DNA of 64,000 nucleotides. Origin: Robertmurraya kyonggiensis. Lineage in GTDB: Bacteria; Bacillota; Bacilli; Bacillales; Cytobacillaceae. Below the pieces are notes generated by a model, which made no database searches, was not told the DNA's origin, and was given only the letters and a program-made list of their open reading frames with translations. Below, piece after piece: positions 1-10,072 of the stretch (position 1 is its first letter; every line of letters begins with the position of its first letter). The position numbers were made by a program, and so were the translations under genes. The stretch spans positions 372,001-436,000 of the forward strand of contig NZ_SWBM01000001.1 of assembly GCF_005116465.1 (NCBI RefSeq). Reading direction: 5' to 3'.

Positions 1-230
1 GCAAAATTTTTGATAAAGATCTCATATTATAAGGAAAGAAGTAATGGATGGATTGAAAAAAGGCAACCTAATTTTTTGTGCAGTAATTACAGTCAAATTT
101 GCATATGAATCAAGGCGAAGTGGAAAGCAAAGAGCTATTCTTTTGTTTAGGAATAAAGGGAAAATGGAAAAAACTACGAAAATAACATGGAAACCAAGCT
201 AAATTAATATCGAATAGAACAAGTATTTTA

Positions 231-260
231 AAGATCTGCCATTAGGCGGATTTTTTTTGT
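231..260 (+). terminator. Rho-independent terminator
   Basis: A short hairpin (ATCTGCC, four-base loop, GGCGGAT) is followed by a run of eight T. It probably ends a transcript entering from upstream of the window, because no gene is visible in bases 1-439. Confidence 0.7.
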
Positions 261-439
261 GGAAAATTAGGGGAGCCACGAAAAAACTTGCGGGATGACC
301 CAAAATTCATGCGGTTAAATCCCAAAAATATGCGGTTAGTAAGAATAAAAACACCTTAGAATGAAATCATCTAATACATTAGAGAGAGCTAGTAGATTGA
401 ACGGATTTTCATATTTGAATCAAAAAGGAGCTTAATATT
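261..439. other. Intergenic leader with short repeated ATGCGGTTA motif
   Basis: No gene is visible. Bases 310-340 hold two copies of ATGCGGTTA about 25 bases apart, with the related TTGCGGGAT just upstream. A loosely similar stretch with ATGCGGTA and TTGCGGTTT lies near 5473-5495. The meaning is unknown; these may be scraps of a dispersed non-coding repeat. A good ribosome site (AAAAAGGAG) lies just ahead of the next gene. Confidence 0.3.
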
Positions 440-2218
440 ATGAAAGATTTTAAGTTGTTTTTACCATATGTGAGACGAGTAAGCAGATTGTATTTAATCG
501 GATTTGTTGGGAGCTTATTTCGGTTTCTGATCCCACTATTTGTGCCATTAATTTTAAAATATATTTTTGATCATCTACTTCAAAATGAAGCATTGTCTCG
601 GGTGGAAAAACTGGAGCAATTAATTTACATTGCCATTGGAATGCTTGTCGTTTTTCTATTCATTCGTACACCAATGGAATATGTAAGGCAATATTGTATT
701 CAAAAGGCAAATAACAACATTATAAAAGAACTTCGTAAAGATGCCTTTAAAAAAGTTTATTCTCTAGATGCAAAATATTTTGTGGAAAACAAAAGCGGAG
801 AAATTGGCACACGCTTTTTTGATGATATTGAAAAAGTTAGAGGGTTTTTAACTGCAATTTTAGGGAATATCTGGATTGAAATGATTGTCCTATTATTTGT
901 TGTGGTGGTTATGCTTACGCTAAATGTAAAATTAACACTACTCTCTGTGGTGTTAGTCGGTTTTCAATTTATTCTGGCTCATTTCCTATCAAAAAAGTTT
1001 AAAAAATCGACACATAACATGATGGGATATCGTTCCGTTATGAGCGGTTTTATATTTGAAAAAATCCAAGGTGCCTTTCTATCAAAATTGTTTGCATCCG
1101 AAAAGCGCGACAAAGAAGAAATGGATCAACACTTAACACATTTTGATACTTTAACCGATAACCATGTCAAAGTAAATGCTGTGATGTTAGCATCCGTTAA
1201 CGTTCTCAGTGATATGACCCCGTTCATAGTAGCAATCATTGCGAGTCTTTTTGTATTAGATGGTAGCTTAACGGTAGGTAGCTTAATCGCTTTTTTTGCC
1301 TATGTAGATAAGATGAGAAGTCCGGTTGCGGCCTTAGTTAATGCTTACCCTGCCATTACGGAAGGAAGTGTTGCCCTGCAAAGGATTTTTGCATTCTTTC
1401 ATACACCTTCTACAATTAAAGAAAAAGATAACCCTGTTGAATTAAAGCAATTTAATCATGCTATAGAGTTGAAAAACGTGTCATTTTCTTATGATGGAAA
1501 AAAAAGTATCATTAAAAACGTTTCTTTAATCCTTGAAAAAGGGAAATCGTATGCCTTTGTTGGTGAGAGTGGAGGGGGAAAGAGTACAATTCTGCAGCTT
1601 TTGCTAAGAATGTATGATGTCTCGAACGGTGAGGTGTTAATAGATGGTGTGAATATCAAGGATTACTCGATGGCAACCCTTAGAGAGCATATGGGAATTG
1701 TGACACAGGATAATTTTTTATACAGCACTTCAATTAAGGACAATATTAGAATGGCAAAGCTTGATGCTACGGATGAGGAGATTATTGCTGCTTCCAAAAA
1801 AGCTTTTGCACATGATTTTATTACAGCTTTACACAATGGCTACGATACAGAAATTGGAGAAAGAGGGATTAAGCTTTCAGGTGGCCAAAAACAGCGAGTG
1901 TCCCTATCCCGTATATTTTTGAAGAATCCATCATTAATTTTTTTAGACGAGGCCACTAGTGCACTTGATAATGAGAGTGAAAAGCTTGTACAAGAGTCTA
2001 TTAATCAATTTGATCGTGATAAGACAATTATTATGATTGCACACAGACTATCAACGATTATGAATGCTGATACGATATTTGTAATGAAACACGGAACTAT
2101 AGTAGAAAGTGGAAGTCATGAAAGTCTATTAAAAAGAAATGGTTATTATAAAGAGCTTTATACAAAACAAATTACGTCTAGTGAAGAAAAATTAAAATTG
2201 GCCATAGGATTTAATTAA
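440..2218 (+). CDS. ABC exporter half-transporter, fused membrane and ATPase domains
   Basis: This is a 592-residue type I ABC exporter half-transporter. Residues 1-310 form a six-helix transmembrane domain. Residues 340-580 form the nucleotide-binding domain, with Walker A GESGGGKST, signature LSGGQKQR, Walker B LIFLDEATSALD and the H-loop in IMIAHRL. It should work as a dimer in the plasma membrane and pump lipid, drug or peptide outward; the substrate cannot be read from sequence. The start has AAAAGGAG 10 bases upstream. It stands alone, with no partner half-transporter or bacteriocin gene beside it. The family is certain, the substrate is not. Confidence 0.9.
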   Translation: MKDFKLFLPYVRRVSRLYLIGFVGSLFRFLIPLFVPLILKYIFDHLLQNEALSRVEKLEQLIYIAIGMLVVFLFIRTPMEYVRQYCIQKANNNIIKELRKDAFKKVYSLDAKYFVENKSGEIGTRFFDDIEKVRGFLTAILGNIWIEMIVLLFVVVVMLTLNVKLTLLSVVLVGFQFILAHFLSKKFKKSTHNMMGYRSVMSGFIFEKIQGAFLSKLFASEKRDKEEMDQHLTHFDTLTDNHVKVNAVMLASVNVLSDMTPFIVAIIASLFVLDGSLTVGSLIAFFAYVDKMRSPVAALVNAYPAITEGSVALQRIFAFFHTPSTIKEKDNPVELKQFNHAIELKNVSFSYDGKKSIIKNVSLILEKGKSYAFVGESGGGKSTILQLLLRMYDVSNGEVLIDGVNIKDYSMATLREHMGIVTQDNFLYSTSIKDNIRMAKLDATDEEIIAASKKAFAHDFITALHNGYDTEIGERGIKLSGGQKQRVSLSRIFLKNPSLIFLDEATSALDNESEKLVQESINQFDRDKTIIMIAHRLSTIMNADTIFVMKHGTIVESGSHESLLKRNGYYKELYTKQITSSEEKLKLAIGFN

Positions 2219-2623
2219 ATATGATAAATTACATCAAAAAAATTAGTAGGCAGAATGGGGGAATTAAATTCCTTATTACTTTGGTAAAGGCTTATATGGC
2301 TAATAAGTTCAAAGTATAGTCCATAAAGATATGAGCTGACAGGATTGGTTGGGAAAATCGAAAAAATTACTAGAAGAATTAATCTTGATAATTGGATATG
2401 GGAAACTGTTGAACGACTGGAAAAAAACAGAAAAAATTCTTTTGTTTATTGCCAGTAGATGAAACAAGAAATATAAAACAATGAGTATTGTTAACTTACA
2501 CTCCTTTCTACCTCCCCCTTTCATATTGGTGTTGAGTTTGCAGTATTGCAAAAAAGCTTTTTATTCAAAAACAAAATTTATCTATCTAAATGTAATTTAT
2601 ATTGGGGAGGAGGATGATTAAAA
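2219..2623. other. Gene-free stretch
   Basis: About 400 AT-rich bases without a convincing gene. A minus-strand frame at 2309-2551 has no ribosome site and no recognisable protein. A plus-strand stretch around 2335-2455 gives a short run of plausible amino acids but no start and no family, so I make no call. Confidence 0.4.
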
Positions 2624-3529
2624 ATGAATACAAAAAGAATAGCTTATATAAAAATTATAATTGCGATGAGTATAGTCGGTGTATTTGTTGCCCTTAACAA
2701 AGTAGCTACGGCGACCATGCCTATATTTTTATTTTCGGAATTGAGACTAGGCATTGCGGCCATTATTCTGACCATTATTCTATTAAAAAATGAAAAAAGG
2801 TACCCTATCCCTTCCATAAAGGATGCATTGGTCTTATTTATACAGGCCCTTTTAGGAGTATTTTTGTTTAGTATTTTTCTATTGCTTGGATCCAAATACA
2901 CAAGTGCAATTGAAAGTGGAATAATATCCAGCTTAACACCTGCTTTAGTTGCAATTGTTTCCATACTCGTATTCAAGGAAAAACTAGGCATACATCAAAT
3001 GCTAGGGATTGGAATCGCACTGGCTGGTGCGTTATTTATAAACATAGTTGGTTTAACAGGTAATGTATCTTGGACTGTTTACTCTCTGATAGGGAATGCC
3101 CTTATATTATTAGCTGTAACAGGTGAGGCATTTTTTGTTACTTTTGGAAAATTAGTATCGAAGGATATCAGTCCACTTGCAGTTAGTACCATCGTCATTA
3201 CAATTGGAGCAATTCTATCTTTTCCCTTTGCTGTTACAGAGGCCTTCACTTTTGATTTTTCTAGCGTTACAGGAAAAGATGTGTTGCTTGTTATTTACTC
3301 AGCAGTGGCTGTATCCGTTGTAGCGGTTCTTCTAATCAATCAATCTGCTAAAGTATTATCAGGTGGTGCTACTGCGGTATTCACTGCGTTCATGCCAGTA
3401 AGTGCTATATGTTTCTCATTTTTGATGTTAGGCGAAAAAATCCTTTGGTATCATTTGGTTGGAATTGCATGTGTACTATTTAGCATATTGTTGGTTTCTG
3501 TAAAGGATCAAAGAGTTAGCGTAAACTAA
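2624..3529 (+). CDS. EamA/DMT-family permease
   Basis: This 301-residue membrane protein has about ten transmembrane helices arranged as two EamA repeats, one ending near residue 150 and one from about 155 to 295. This is the hallmark of the drug/metabolite transporter superfamily, which moves small metabolites or amino acids. The motif SSLTPALVAIVSILVFKEKLG is the typical end of the first repeat, and FSFLMLGEKILWYHLVGIACVL matches it in the second. A GGGGAGGAGG ribosome site precedes the ATG. The substrate is unknown. It is followed directly by a decayed oxidoreductase gene, so any former operon partner is lost. Confidence 0.88.
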   Translation: MNTKRIAYIKIIIAMSIVGVFVALNKVATATMPIFLFSELRLGIAAIILTIILLKNEKRYPIPSIKDALVLFIQALLGVFLFSIFLLLGSKYTSAIESGIISSLTPALVAIVSILVFKEKLGIHQMLGIGIALAGALFINIVGLTGNVSWTVYSLIGNALILLAVTGEAFFVTFGKLVSKDISPLAVSTIVITIGAILSFPFAVTEAFTFDFSSVTGKDVLLVIYSAVAVSVVAVLLINQSAKVLSGGATAVFTAFMPVSAICFSFLMLGEKILWYHLVGIACVLFSILLVSVKDQRVSVN

Positions 3530-3583
3530 GTGTTCTTACAAGAGGAAAGATTTGAATTTTCGTTATATAAAGGAGAAATAGTT

Positions 3584-3990
3584 ATGGAATATGATATGGT
3601 GGTAATTGGTGCGGGGCAGTCGGGATTATCGATGGGATATTATCTGAAACAATCCTCTTTATCTTTTATTATTCTGAAAACAACAAAACAGTAGGGGAGG
3701 TATGGGCTCTTCCTTGCTTTCAGGAGTCGGAGATGATGCTAGCCATTTATATAGACATATGAAACAGAAAAAACTATCCATCTGTATGGAAGCGTGACTT
3801 AAGAATTTGGAACGTTTTCAGTTGTAGATCCAAGAATAAATTTAATTCCACGACATCTAATCATGACATTGCCGAAAATGATATTAGAATAGAGCATCTT
3901 CAACCAAATGTATGGGTGTGCATCATATTCCATGTGGCGATCGGGATGATAACTTTACTAGAAAAGAATCATGAACTAATGAGACAAACT
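3584..3990 (+). pseudogene. Remnant of flavin-containing monooxygenase (CzcO-like)
   Basis: A ribosome site (AAAGGAGA) and ATG open a frame reading MEYDMVVIGAGQSGLSMGYY, the dinucleotide-binding GxGxSG start of a CzcO/FMO-type flavoprotein. The frame stops after 36 codons. A shift near 3675 restores a few matching residues (ENNKTVGEVWA), after which the homology dissolves into stops. The family is normally about 350-400 residues, so this is a decayed N-terminus. Calling it a pseudogene is inference from the two frames; the family call rests on the first 45 residues only. Confidence 0.65.
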
Positions 3991-4048
3991 TATTTCTCAT
4001 TCTGTCTAATTATTAGAAAAAAATAGTAGGGAAAGGGATTTTGATAAT

Positions 4049-4465
4049 ATGATTGAAAATGTAAGTCATATCACATTTGTTGTAAAAGATTTAAATAAGA
4101 CTACTCAACTATTTAAAGATTTATTGGGAGCTAATGAAGTTTATTATAGTGGAGAAAAAACACATTCTTTATCAAAAGAACGGTTTTTCATAATTGGTGG
4201 ACAGTGGATAGCTGTAATGGAAAATAAAGATATTGTTAACAAAACGTATCACCATGTTGCATTTAAAATTAAAGAGGCAGATATAGATACTTATCTAAAC
4301 AAAATAAAAAAGTTGAACCTAGATATGAAACCACCTAGACCAAGAATAAAAGGTGAGGGATACTCTATATATTTTTATGATTATGATAATAATCTTTTTG
4401 AACTACATACAGGTACATTGGATGAAAGATTATCCTTTTATAGGGCAGTGGATAGTGAAAGTTAA
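4049..4465 (+). CDS. fosX: Fosfomycin resistance hydrolase FosX
   Basis: This 138-residue glyoxalase-fold (VOC) metalloenzyme should open the epoxide ring of fosfomycin with water, in the cytoplasm, as a Mn(II)-dependent dimer. The metal ligands known from Listeria FosX appear at the same numbers: His7 (SHITF), His69 (YHHVAF) and Glu118 (LFELH). Glu44 (LSKERFF), the general base that separates FosX from the thiol-transferases FosA and FosB, is also present. The block IYFYDYDNNLFELHTGTLDERL is nearly diagnostic. It stands alone among decayed genes, which fits acquisition by transfer. Confidence in the FosX type is high; resistance in the host is untested. Confidence 0.9.
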   Translation: MIENVSHITFVVKDLNKTTQLFKDLLGANEVYYSGEKTHSLSKERFFIIGGQWIAVMENKDIVNKTYHHVAFKIKEADIDTYLNKIKKLNLDMKPPRPRIKGEGYSIYFYDYDNNLFELHTGTLDERLSFYRAVDSES

Positions 4466-4834
4466 ATCCTAAAAATTGGAACTCTGATCTATTTCAGTTT
4501 TGGTATCATGCTGCGATTGCTATAATGAGTATTTGTTTCTTTGGTAGAGTTAATAGCATCTTAAACCCACTATTTATGGGTGGGATGGTCATTAACATGA
4601 GTCAAGTTGATGTGCTTAAAGAACAATTTTCACTATGTCATGTACTTGATTGCTTCAGGGTTATTCGAATTAGGTGCCTTAATCATGCTACCATGTTACG
4701 TTTGAAGCAGGCGAATAAAGTAAATGTAAAACAAGTTGGTAAATCATTAAGAAAGATTAAATTATTCAGTAATTTGGTTTATTAAAGATTAGATGGATTG
4801 AATGGCTAGATTTGATAAGGAGGTGTAAATTGGG
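4466..4834. other. Gene-free stretch, possible decayed membrane-protein remnant
   Basis: A plus-strand frame at 4525-4785 could encode 86 residues but lacks a ribosome site and resembles no family I know. A second frame around 4640-4710 reads like part of a hydrophobic helix (YLIASGLFELGALIMLP). Two overlapping half-plausible frames suggest a frameshifted remnant, but the parent gene cannot be named. Confidence 0.3.
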
Positions 4835-5170
4835 ATGGATTCTAACAGTGTGGAGCTAGAATTTGATGAATGTTGTTCTATTGTGGAAAGAAGATTTAGT
4901 TACCATTCAGAAAATGTTAAGAACAATTTAACTCATCGTTTAAATAGAATCGCGGGACAGATTAGAGGTATTCAAGGTCTGATTGAGAAAAATACTTACT
5001 GCGATGATATCATAACACAGATATCTGCTTCTCAGGCAGCGTTAAACAGTGTTGCAAAAATACTATTAGAAGGCCACTTGAAAGACTGTGTAATTGAGAG
5101 AGTTCAAGAAGGCGATTACGAAGTTTTGGATGAATTAATAATAACAATACAAAAATTAATGAAAAAATAA
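4835..5170 (+). CDS. csoR: Copper-sensing repressor CsoR
   Basis: This is a 111-residue all-helical DUF156 repressor. The Cu(I)-binding triad of CsoR is visible as Cys56, His81 and Cys85 (TYCDD, EGHLKDC), and the DNA-contact region HRLNRIAGQIRGI is intact. Copper binding should release it from the promoter of the copper genes. AAGGAGGTG lies nine bases before the chosen ATG; a TTG at 4830 is closer but out of frame. It is followed 13 bases later by copZ, and copA follows after a terminator. About 25 residues precede the conserved core, slightly more than in short homologues. Confidence 0.93.
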   Translation: MDSNSVELEFDECCSIVERRFSYHSENVKNNLTHRLNRIAGQIRGIQGLIEKNTYCDDIITQISASQAALNSVAKILLEGHLKDCVIERVQEGDYEVLDELIITIQKLMKK

Positions 5171-5183
5171 GGGGGGAAAATAT

Positions 5184-5390
5184 TTGAAGAAAATAGAATT
5201 AGATGTCAACGGTATGTCATGTGGTCATTGTGTAAAAGCGATTGAAGGAAGAGTGGGAGCCCTATCAGGAGTTAAGGACGTTGTAGTTGATATTGCAAAT
5301 GGAAATGTTTCGGTTGAATTTAATTCCGACGTTGTTTCATTGCATAAAATTAAAGAAACAATTGAAAATCAAGGATATTATATTGGATAG
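5184..5390 (+). CDS. copZ: Copper chaperone CopZ
   Basis: This is a 68-residue heavy-metal-associated (HMA) domain protein with the Cu(I)-binding motif MSCGHC (Cys13 and Cys16). It carries cytosolic copper to the CopA exporter. The start is TTG, set by GGGGGG eight bases upstream, and no ATG lies nearby. It is cotranscribed with csoR and followed by a terminator, so copA is expressed from a separate promoter or by read-through. Confidence 0.94.
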   Translation: MKKIELDVNGMSCGHCVKAIEGRVGALSGVKDVVVDIANGNVSVEFNSDVVSLHKIKETIENQGYYIG

Positions 5391-5398
5391 ATTAATAT

Positions 5399-5430
5399 AA
5401 AACGTGCCTTATTATTTGGGCACGTTTTTA
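5399..5430 (+). terminator. Rho-independent terminator after copZ
   Basis: The inverted repeat AACGTGCC / GGCACGTT has an eight-base loop and is followed by a T run. It separates csoR-copZ from copA. Confidence 0.85.
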
Positions 5431-5605
5431 TTATTATGTCCAAGCTAGATAAAGTAGCGCAAGATAAATGCGGTATTATGCATCAAAATTGCGGTTTCAA
5501 ATATTCTGCGAATAGTAGAATATCTCTATAAACAACTATTAATTAAAAAACAATGTTAAATTTCATTGATTTATGTTTCTCCATTACTAGGGAAGGAATA
5601 AAATT

Positions 5606-8600
5606 ATGAGTTTGAAGGAAGCAAATCTACAAGTAATTGGAATGACTTGCGCAGCCTGTGCCAACAGAATTGAAAAAGGGTTAAGGAAACTGGACGGAGT
5701 TACAGAAGCAACAGTCAATCTTACACTCGAACATTCTTTAATTAAATATGATCCAGAAATAACAAACATAGGAGTCTTGGAAAAGAGAATTAGAGAATTA
5801 GGTTATGATGTAGTAACTGAAACAGCAGAATTCATCATCACAGGAATGACCTGTGCGGCATGTTCGGCAAGAATTGAAAAGGGATTATACAAGATTGATG
5901 GTGTTTCAAATGCAAGTGTTAACCTGGCTTTGGAATCGGCAACCGTACACTTTAATCCGTCTATGGTAAGTGTAAGTGAGCTGATTCAGCAGATTCAAAA
6001 GCTTGGATATGGTGCACAGATTAAAGATGAAAATAAGGAAAAAATAGATCCTCGCGAAAAAGAGCTTATGCAACAAAAGGGGAAATTCCTTTTCTCTATG
6101 CTACTATCACTTCCCATGGCTCTCGTGATGTTCGCTGATATGGCAGACATGCAATATTTCTTAAATGTACAGGAGTTCTTCATGAATCCATGGGTGCAAC
6201 TCGTGCTATCTGCTCCTGTTCAGTTTATCATTGGCATGCAATTTTATGTAGGAGCCTTGAAGGCCCTAAGAAATCGAAGTGCCAACATGGATGTACTGGT
6301 CGCACTCGGCACCTCTGCTGCGTTTTTCTACAGCTTATATGCCACCATAGATTCTTATGGTAAGGGAGCAAGCATGCTCGAGGTTTATTTTGAAACAAGT
6401 GCGATTTTAATTACATTAATTATATTAGGGAAGATTTTTGAAACGAGTGCTAAAGGGCGAACATCTGAAGCGATTAAAAAACTGATGGAATTACAATCAA
6501 AGAATGCAATTGTTGAGAGGAATGGAAAGGAGATTGAGATTCCACTTGATGAGGTGGTTGTCGGAGATATCCTTTATATCAAGCCTGGTGAGAAAGTGCC
6601 TGTTGACGGTGAAATCATTGAGGGAAGAACAGCTTTAGATGAATCAATGTTAACCGGTGAAAGTGTTCCGGTGGATAAGACAATAGGTGACATGGTAATA
6701 GGGGCTACCATAAACAAAAATGGATTCATCAAAGTACGTGCAACAAAGGTTGGAAAAGACACGGTGCTTGCTCAAATTATCAAAATTGTCGAAGCAGCAC
6801 AGGGATCTAAGGCTCCAATTCAGCGTTTAGCAGATCAAATTTCATCGATATTCGTACCGATAGTTGTAGGAATTTCAGTTCTCACATTCCTGATTTGGTA
6901 TTTGTGGGTAACACCTGGCGATTTTTCAGGATCACTCGAGAAATTAATTGCAGTACTTGTTATCGCTTGCCCATGCTCATTGGGATTGGCGACACCCACT
7001 TCGATTATGGCGGGGTCTGGGCGTGCGGCAGAATTCGGTATTTTGTTTAAAGGCGGCGAACACCTTGAAATGACTAACCGTCTTACAACAATAGTTTTGG
7101 ATAAAACAGGTACAATCACAAATGGCACTCCTGTCTTAACGGATGTCATCGTAGAAGGAAATATAACCGAGGACGATTTTTTAAAGCTTATCGGCTCTGC
7201 AGAAAAACTATCGGAGCACCCATTAGCACAAGCGATCTATAAAGGGATAAAAGAGAAAGGGATATCTTTACAAGATCTATCTGAATTTGAAGCGATACCT
7301 GGATTTGGTATCAAGGCTGTAGTAAATGAAAGAAAAATTTTGATTGGAACTCGACGACTTCTAACACAATATAGTGTTTCATTTGAAAAGGAAACAGCGA
7401 AAATGGAGTGGCTTGAACGCAATGGTAAAACGGCAATGCTTGTGGCGATCGATGGTGTATATGCTGGAATCATTGCTGTTGCAGACACCATTAAGGACTC
7501 TTCTAAAAAAGCAGTGGAACGACTGAAAAACATGGGTTTAGAAGTCATTATGATCACAGGTGACAATCAAAATGTAGCACATACGATTGCACAACAGGTG
7601 GGAATTGAACACGTCCTTGCAGAAGTGCTTCCGGAAGGGAAAGCTGCACAAATTAAGCAACTTCAGGAACAAGGGAAAATCGTTGCAATGGTGGGGGACG
7701 GAATTAATGATGCGCCTGCATTGGCTGTTGCCACTATTGGTATGGCAATCGGTACAGGGACAGATGTGGCAATGGAAGCAGCAGATATTACTTTGATTCG
7801 AGGAGACCTACATGGTATTGCGGATGCTATTTATATGAGTAAGAAGACCATTCAAAACATCAAACAAAATCTTTTCTGGGCATTTGCCTACAATACTGTT
7901 GGTGTTCCTGTTGCAGCATTTGGGCTTCTTGCACCATGGCTCGCTGGTGCAGCTATGGCATTCAGTTCAGTATCCGTTGTTTTAAATTCGCTCAGACTTC
8001 AAAATGTAGAGTTGGATATCATTCATTCTACAAACATAAAAAGAGGAAATAAACTTAAAAAATTTGTATTACCTGCTGTCTTGTATTCAATCGTTTTATT
8101 TGGTGGCTTTTATATTTTTAACAACGTAGTTGAAGATAATAAAGCTCAAAAACAACTGGCCGCTACTCAAACTAAAGAAACAGCTATTCAGAATAAAAGT
8201 CAAGATGAAAGTATGAATAACCATGAAAACAATGAAAATGGCTCAAGCAGTTCAGGTAATAAAAAGAGTGAAGTTATACCAAAACTCGAATACAAGGACA
8301 AATTACTATCCATCCAATTAAATGACCTAAATAGTAGTCCTGTGATTGAGTTGGAAGTGAGTCATGAAAAGTTACTTCATTTAATTGTTGTAGATGAGAA
8401 GCTTGATAAATATTATCACCTACATCCTAAAACAAAGGGTGATGGGAAATTCGAGCTTAATACTTCTATCCCTGAAGGCTCATATAAAGCTTTTATAGAC
8501 ATTAAACTGATAGATCTCAACTATGAAGTGGAGCCTGTTAAGTTTACGGTGGGTAAAAGTAAGAACAAGGAACAGGAAAATAAGTTAACACTTGATACAG

Positions 8601-8899
8601 AACTAACTAAAAAAATAAAGGGACACACGATAACATTAAATCCAGTGACATTTGAAGCAGGCAAACATATCACACTTGATTTTGACCTTCCGAATGTTGA
8701 AATTGAACCTTATCTAGGTGCCCTAGGCCATGTCGTGATACTAGATGAAAAAGCTAGGAAATACATCCATGTCCATCCACATGAGGTCGATACAGTATTT
8801 GAAACCGAGTTCGATACCCCTGGTGTATATAAACTGTGGGCGGAATTTAAAATTAATGGTGAAGTGAACGTATTCCCATATGTATTTGAAGTGAAATAA
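5606..8899 (+). CDS. copA: Copper-exporting P1B-type ATPase CopA with extra C-terminal extracytoplasmic domain
   Basis: Residues 1-803 are a complete CopA: two HMA domains (GMTCAAC at Cys15/18 and Cys83/86), the actuator TGES at 350-353, the membrane copper site CPC at 455-457, phosphorylation motif DKTGT at 499-503, the HP motif near 538 and GDGIND at 697-702. It exports Cu(I). Bacterial CopA proteins usually end near residue 800. Here a further hydrophobic segment (about 819-840), a polar linker, and a roughly 220-residue domain with two HxHP-type repeats (YYHLHP, YIHVHP) follow. A ninth helix would place this domain outside the cell. The same domain forms the next gene product. The frame is unbroken, so this is a true fusion rather than an annotation join. 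Confidence 0.93.
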   Translation: MSLKEANLQVIGMTCAACANRIEKGLRKLDGVTEATVNLTLEHSLIKYDPEITNIGVLEKRIRELGYDVVTETAEFIITGMTCAACSARIEKGLYKIDGVSNASVNLALESATVHFNPSMVSVSELIQQIQKLGYGAQIKDENKEKIDPREKELMQQKGKFLFSMLLSLPMALVMFADMADMQYFLNVQEFFMNPWVQLVLSAPVQFIIGMQFYVGALKALRNRSANMDVLVALGTSAAFFYSLYATIDSYGKGASMLEVYFETSAILITLIILGKIFETSAKGRTSEAIKKLMELQSKNAIVERNGKEIEIPLDEVVVGDILYIKPGEKVPVDGEIIEGRTALDESMLTGESVPVDKTIGDMVIGATINKNGFIKVRATKVGKDTVLAQIIKIVEAAQGSKAPIQRLADQISSIFVPIVVGISVLTFLIWYLWVTPGDFSGSLEKLIAVLVIACPCSLGLATPTSIMAGSGRAAEFGILFKGGEHLEMTNRLTTIVLDKTGTITNGTPVLTDVIVEGNITEDDFLKLIGSAEKLSEHPLAQAIYKGIKEKGISLQDLSEFEAIPGFGIKAVVNERKILIGTRRLLTQYSVSFEKETAKMEWLERNGKTAMLVAIDGVYAGIIAVADTIKDSSKKAVERLKNMGLEVIMITGDNQNVAHTIAQQVGIEHVLAEVLPEGKAAQIKQLQEQGKIVAMVGDGINDAPALAVATIGMAIGTGTDVAMEAADITLIRGDLHGIADAIYMSKKTIQNIKQNLFWAFAYNTVGVPVAAFGLLAPWLAGAAMAFSSVSVVLNSLRLQNVELDIIHSTNIKRGNKLKKFVLPAVLYSIVLFGGFYIFNNVVEDNKAQKQLAATQTKETAIQNKSQDESMNNHENNENGSSSSGNKKSEVIPKLEYKDKLLSIQLNDLNSSPVIELEVSHEKLLHLIVVDEKLDKYYHLHPKTKGDGKFELNTSIPEGSYKAFIDIKLIDLNYEVEPVKFTVGKSKNKEQENKLTLDTELTKKIKGHTITLNPVTFEAGKHITLDFDLPNVEIEPYLGALGHVVILDEKARKYIHVHPHEVDTVFETEFDTPGVYKLWAEFKINGEVNVFPYVFEVK

Positions 8900-8942
8900 A
8901 CGAATAAAGCGTCGAAGACGATGGACAAAGGAGTGAAAATAT

Positions 8943-9845
8943 ATGAGAAGATGGGCAATTGCAGGAATGCTTTATATGACAATAGTTATCTTTTGTTTTC
9001 AGTTTTATAATGAGCGGATTGCAAAGGATGATACTTCGGTGGCTCAGGCTGAAGGGCAAGATAAGCAGGGTATGAAAGGCATGGAAAACATGGAAGAAAC
9101 CAATACTGAGGATCATGGTTCCGAGGAATCAGTATCTGGCGAACATGGCGAGGAAGAAGGAGAAAGTGATCATTCTCATGGAAGTGATTCTACACACGAG
9201 GAAGGTAGCCAGGTAAATGCATTCGTAGTAAATGATAAAGAAAACATTAAGATTTTCTTAAAAGATAAAGCTGGTAATCCAGTAGACGAATTAAAAGTAA
9301 ATCATGAAAAGATTCTACATCTGATAATGGTCGATGAACAGTTGCAAAAATACTACCATGTACATCCTGAAAGAACAGGCAAGGGTGAGTTTACGATAAG
9401 TAATAATCTTCCTGACGGTTTTTATAAAGCCTATGTAGACATTAAACCGAAAAATTTAGCTTACGAAGTAGAAGCAATACCATTTGTCGTGGGCAATCCT
9501 GATTCGTCAACGCATGGCCATCCGCTGGAAATAGATACCGATTTTACAAAGAGTGTAGATGGGGAAACGGTAAAGCTTAACATTAGTTCTTTTAGGGCGA
9601 ACATTCCAGTACAGCTCTCCTTCGAATTGGATGAAACAAATCTAACTCCTTATTTAGGAGCAATGGGACATGTTGTTATTCTTGATGAATATGGCAAAAA
9701 GTTTCTTCATGTTCATCCAACAAATGATGATGAGCCGGTATTTGAAACAACGTTTGAAAAGCCAGGTGTCTACAAAATTTGGGCTGAATTTAAACAAAAT
9801 GGAAAGGTAAGAGCATTCCCGTTTGTTATTGAAGTAAAAGAATAA
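8943..9845 (+). CDS. Membrane-anchored, His-rich extracytoplasmic protein, paralogue of the CopA tail
   Basis: This 300-residue protein has an N-terminal membrane helix (residues 5-22), an acidic His-rich stretch with several His-Gly and His-Ser-His pairs (about 56-86) and a two-repeat domain (about 92-300). Each repeat carries an HP motif: YYHVHP near residue 140 and FLHVHP near 258. The second follows [12 protein letters not shown], which is almost identical to [12 protein letters not shown] in the CopA extension. The AAAGGAGTG ribosome site and 43-base gap put it in an operon with copA. A role in binding copper outside the membrane is inference from context and His content. No established name is known to me. 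Confidence 0.8.
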   Translation: MRRWAIAGMLYMTIVIFCFQFYNERIAKDDTSVAQAEGQDKQGMKGMENMEETNTEDHGSEESVSGEHGEEEGESDHSHGSDSTHEEGSQVNAFVVNDKENIKIFLKDKAGNPVDELKVNHEKILHLIMVDEQLQKYYHVHPERTGKGEFTISNNLPDGFYKAYVDIKPKNLAYEVEAIPFVVGNPDSSTHGHPLEIDTDFTKSVDGETVKLNISSFRANIPVQLSFELDETNLTPYLGAMGHVVILDEYGKKFLHVHPTNDDEPVFETTFEKPGVYKIWAEFKQNGKVRAFPFVIEVKE

Positions 9846-10072
9846 AATATTGACATCTAAAAGATTAGAAACTCAAAAATGTAAGCTCCCTGTCTTTGGA
9901 GTAGGTTCTGAATGTATAGACCGTTTCCAACTATTTGTAACTTTGGGAACATCACACGGTGAACTAATTGGGAAATTAAAGAAAGATAAAATCATACCTC
10001 GATAAAATATCCTACGATGTTTGGGGAGGAAAGGTTGGAATGACATTATAGAGAATGGGTAAGGAGATTACT
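9846..10072. other. Intergenic, no gene seen
   Basis: One frame is open for about 50 codons (around 9845-10005) without a ribosome site and with no recognised family. It could be a scrap of a lost gene. A ribosome site for the next gene lies at 10061-10066. Confidence 0.3.

Noticed and set aside
2309-2551. Minus-strand 80-codon frame
   Set aside because: No ribosome site, odd composition and no family; likely chance.
4525-4785. 86-codon plus-strand frame before csoR
   Set aside because: No ribosome site and no family; at most part of a decayed gene.
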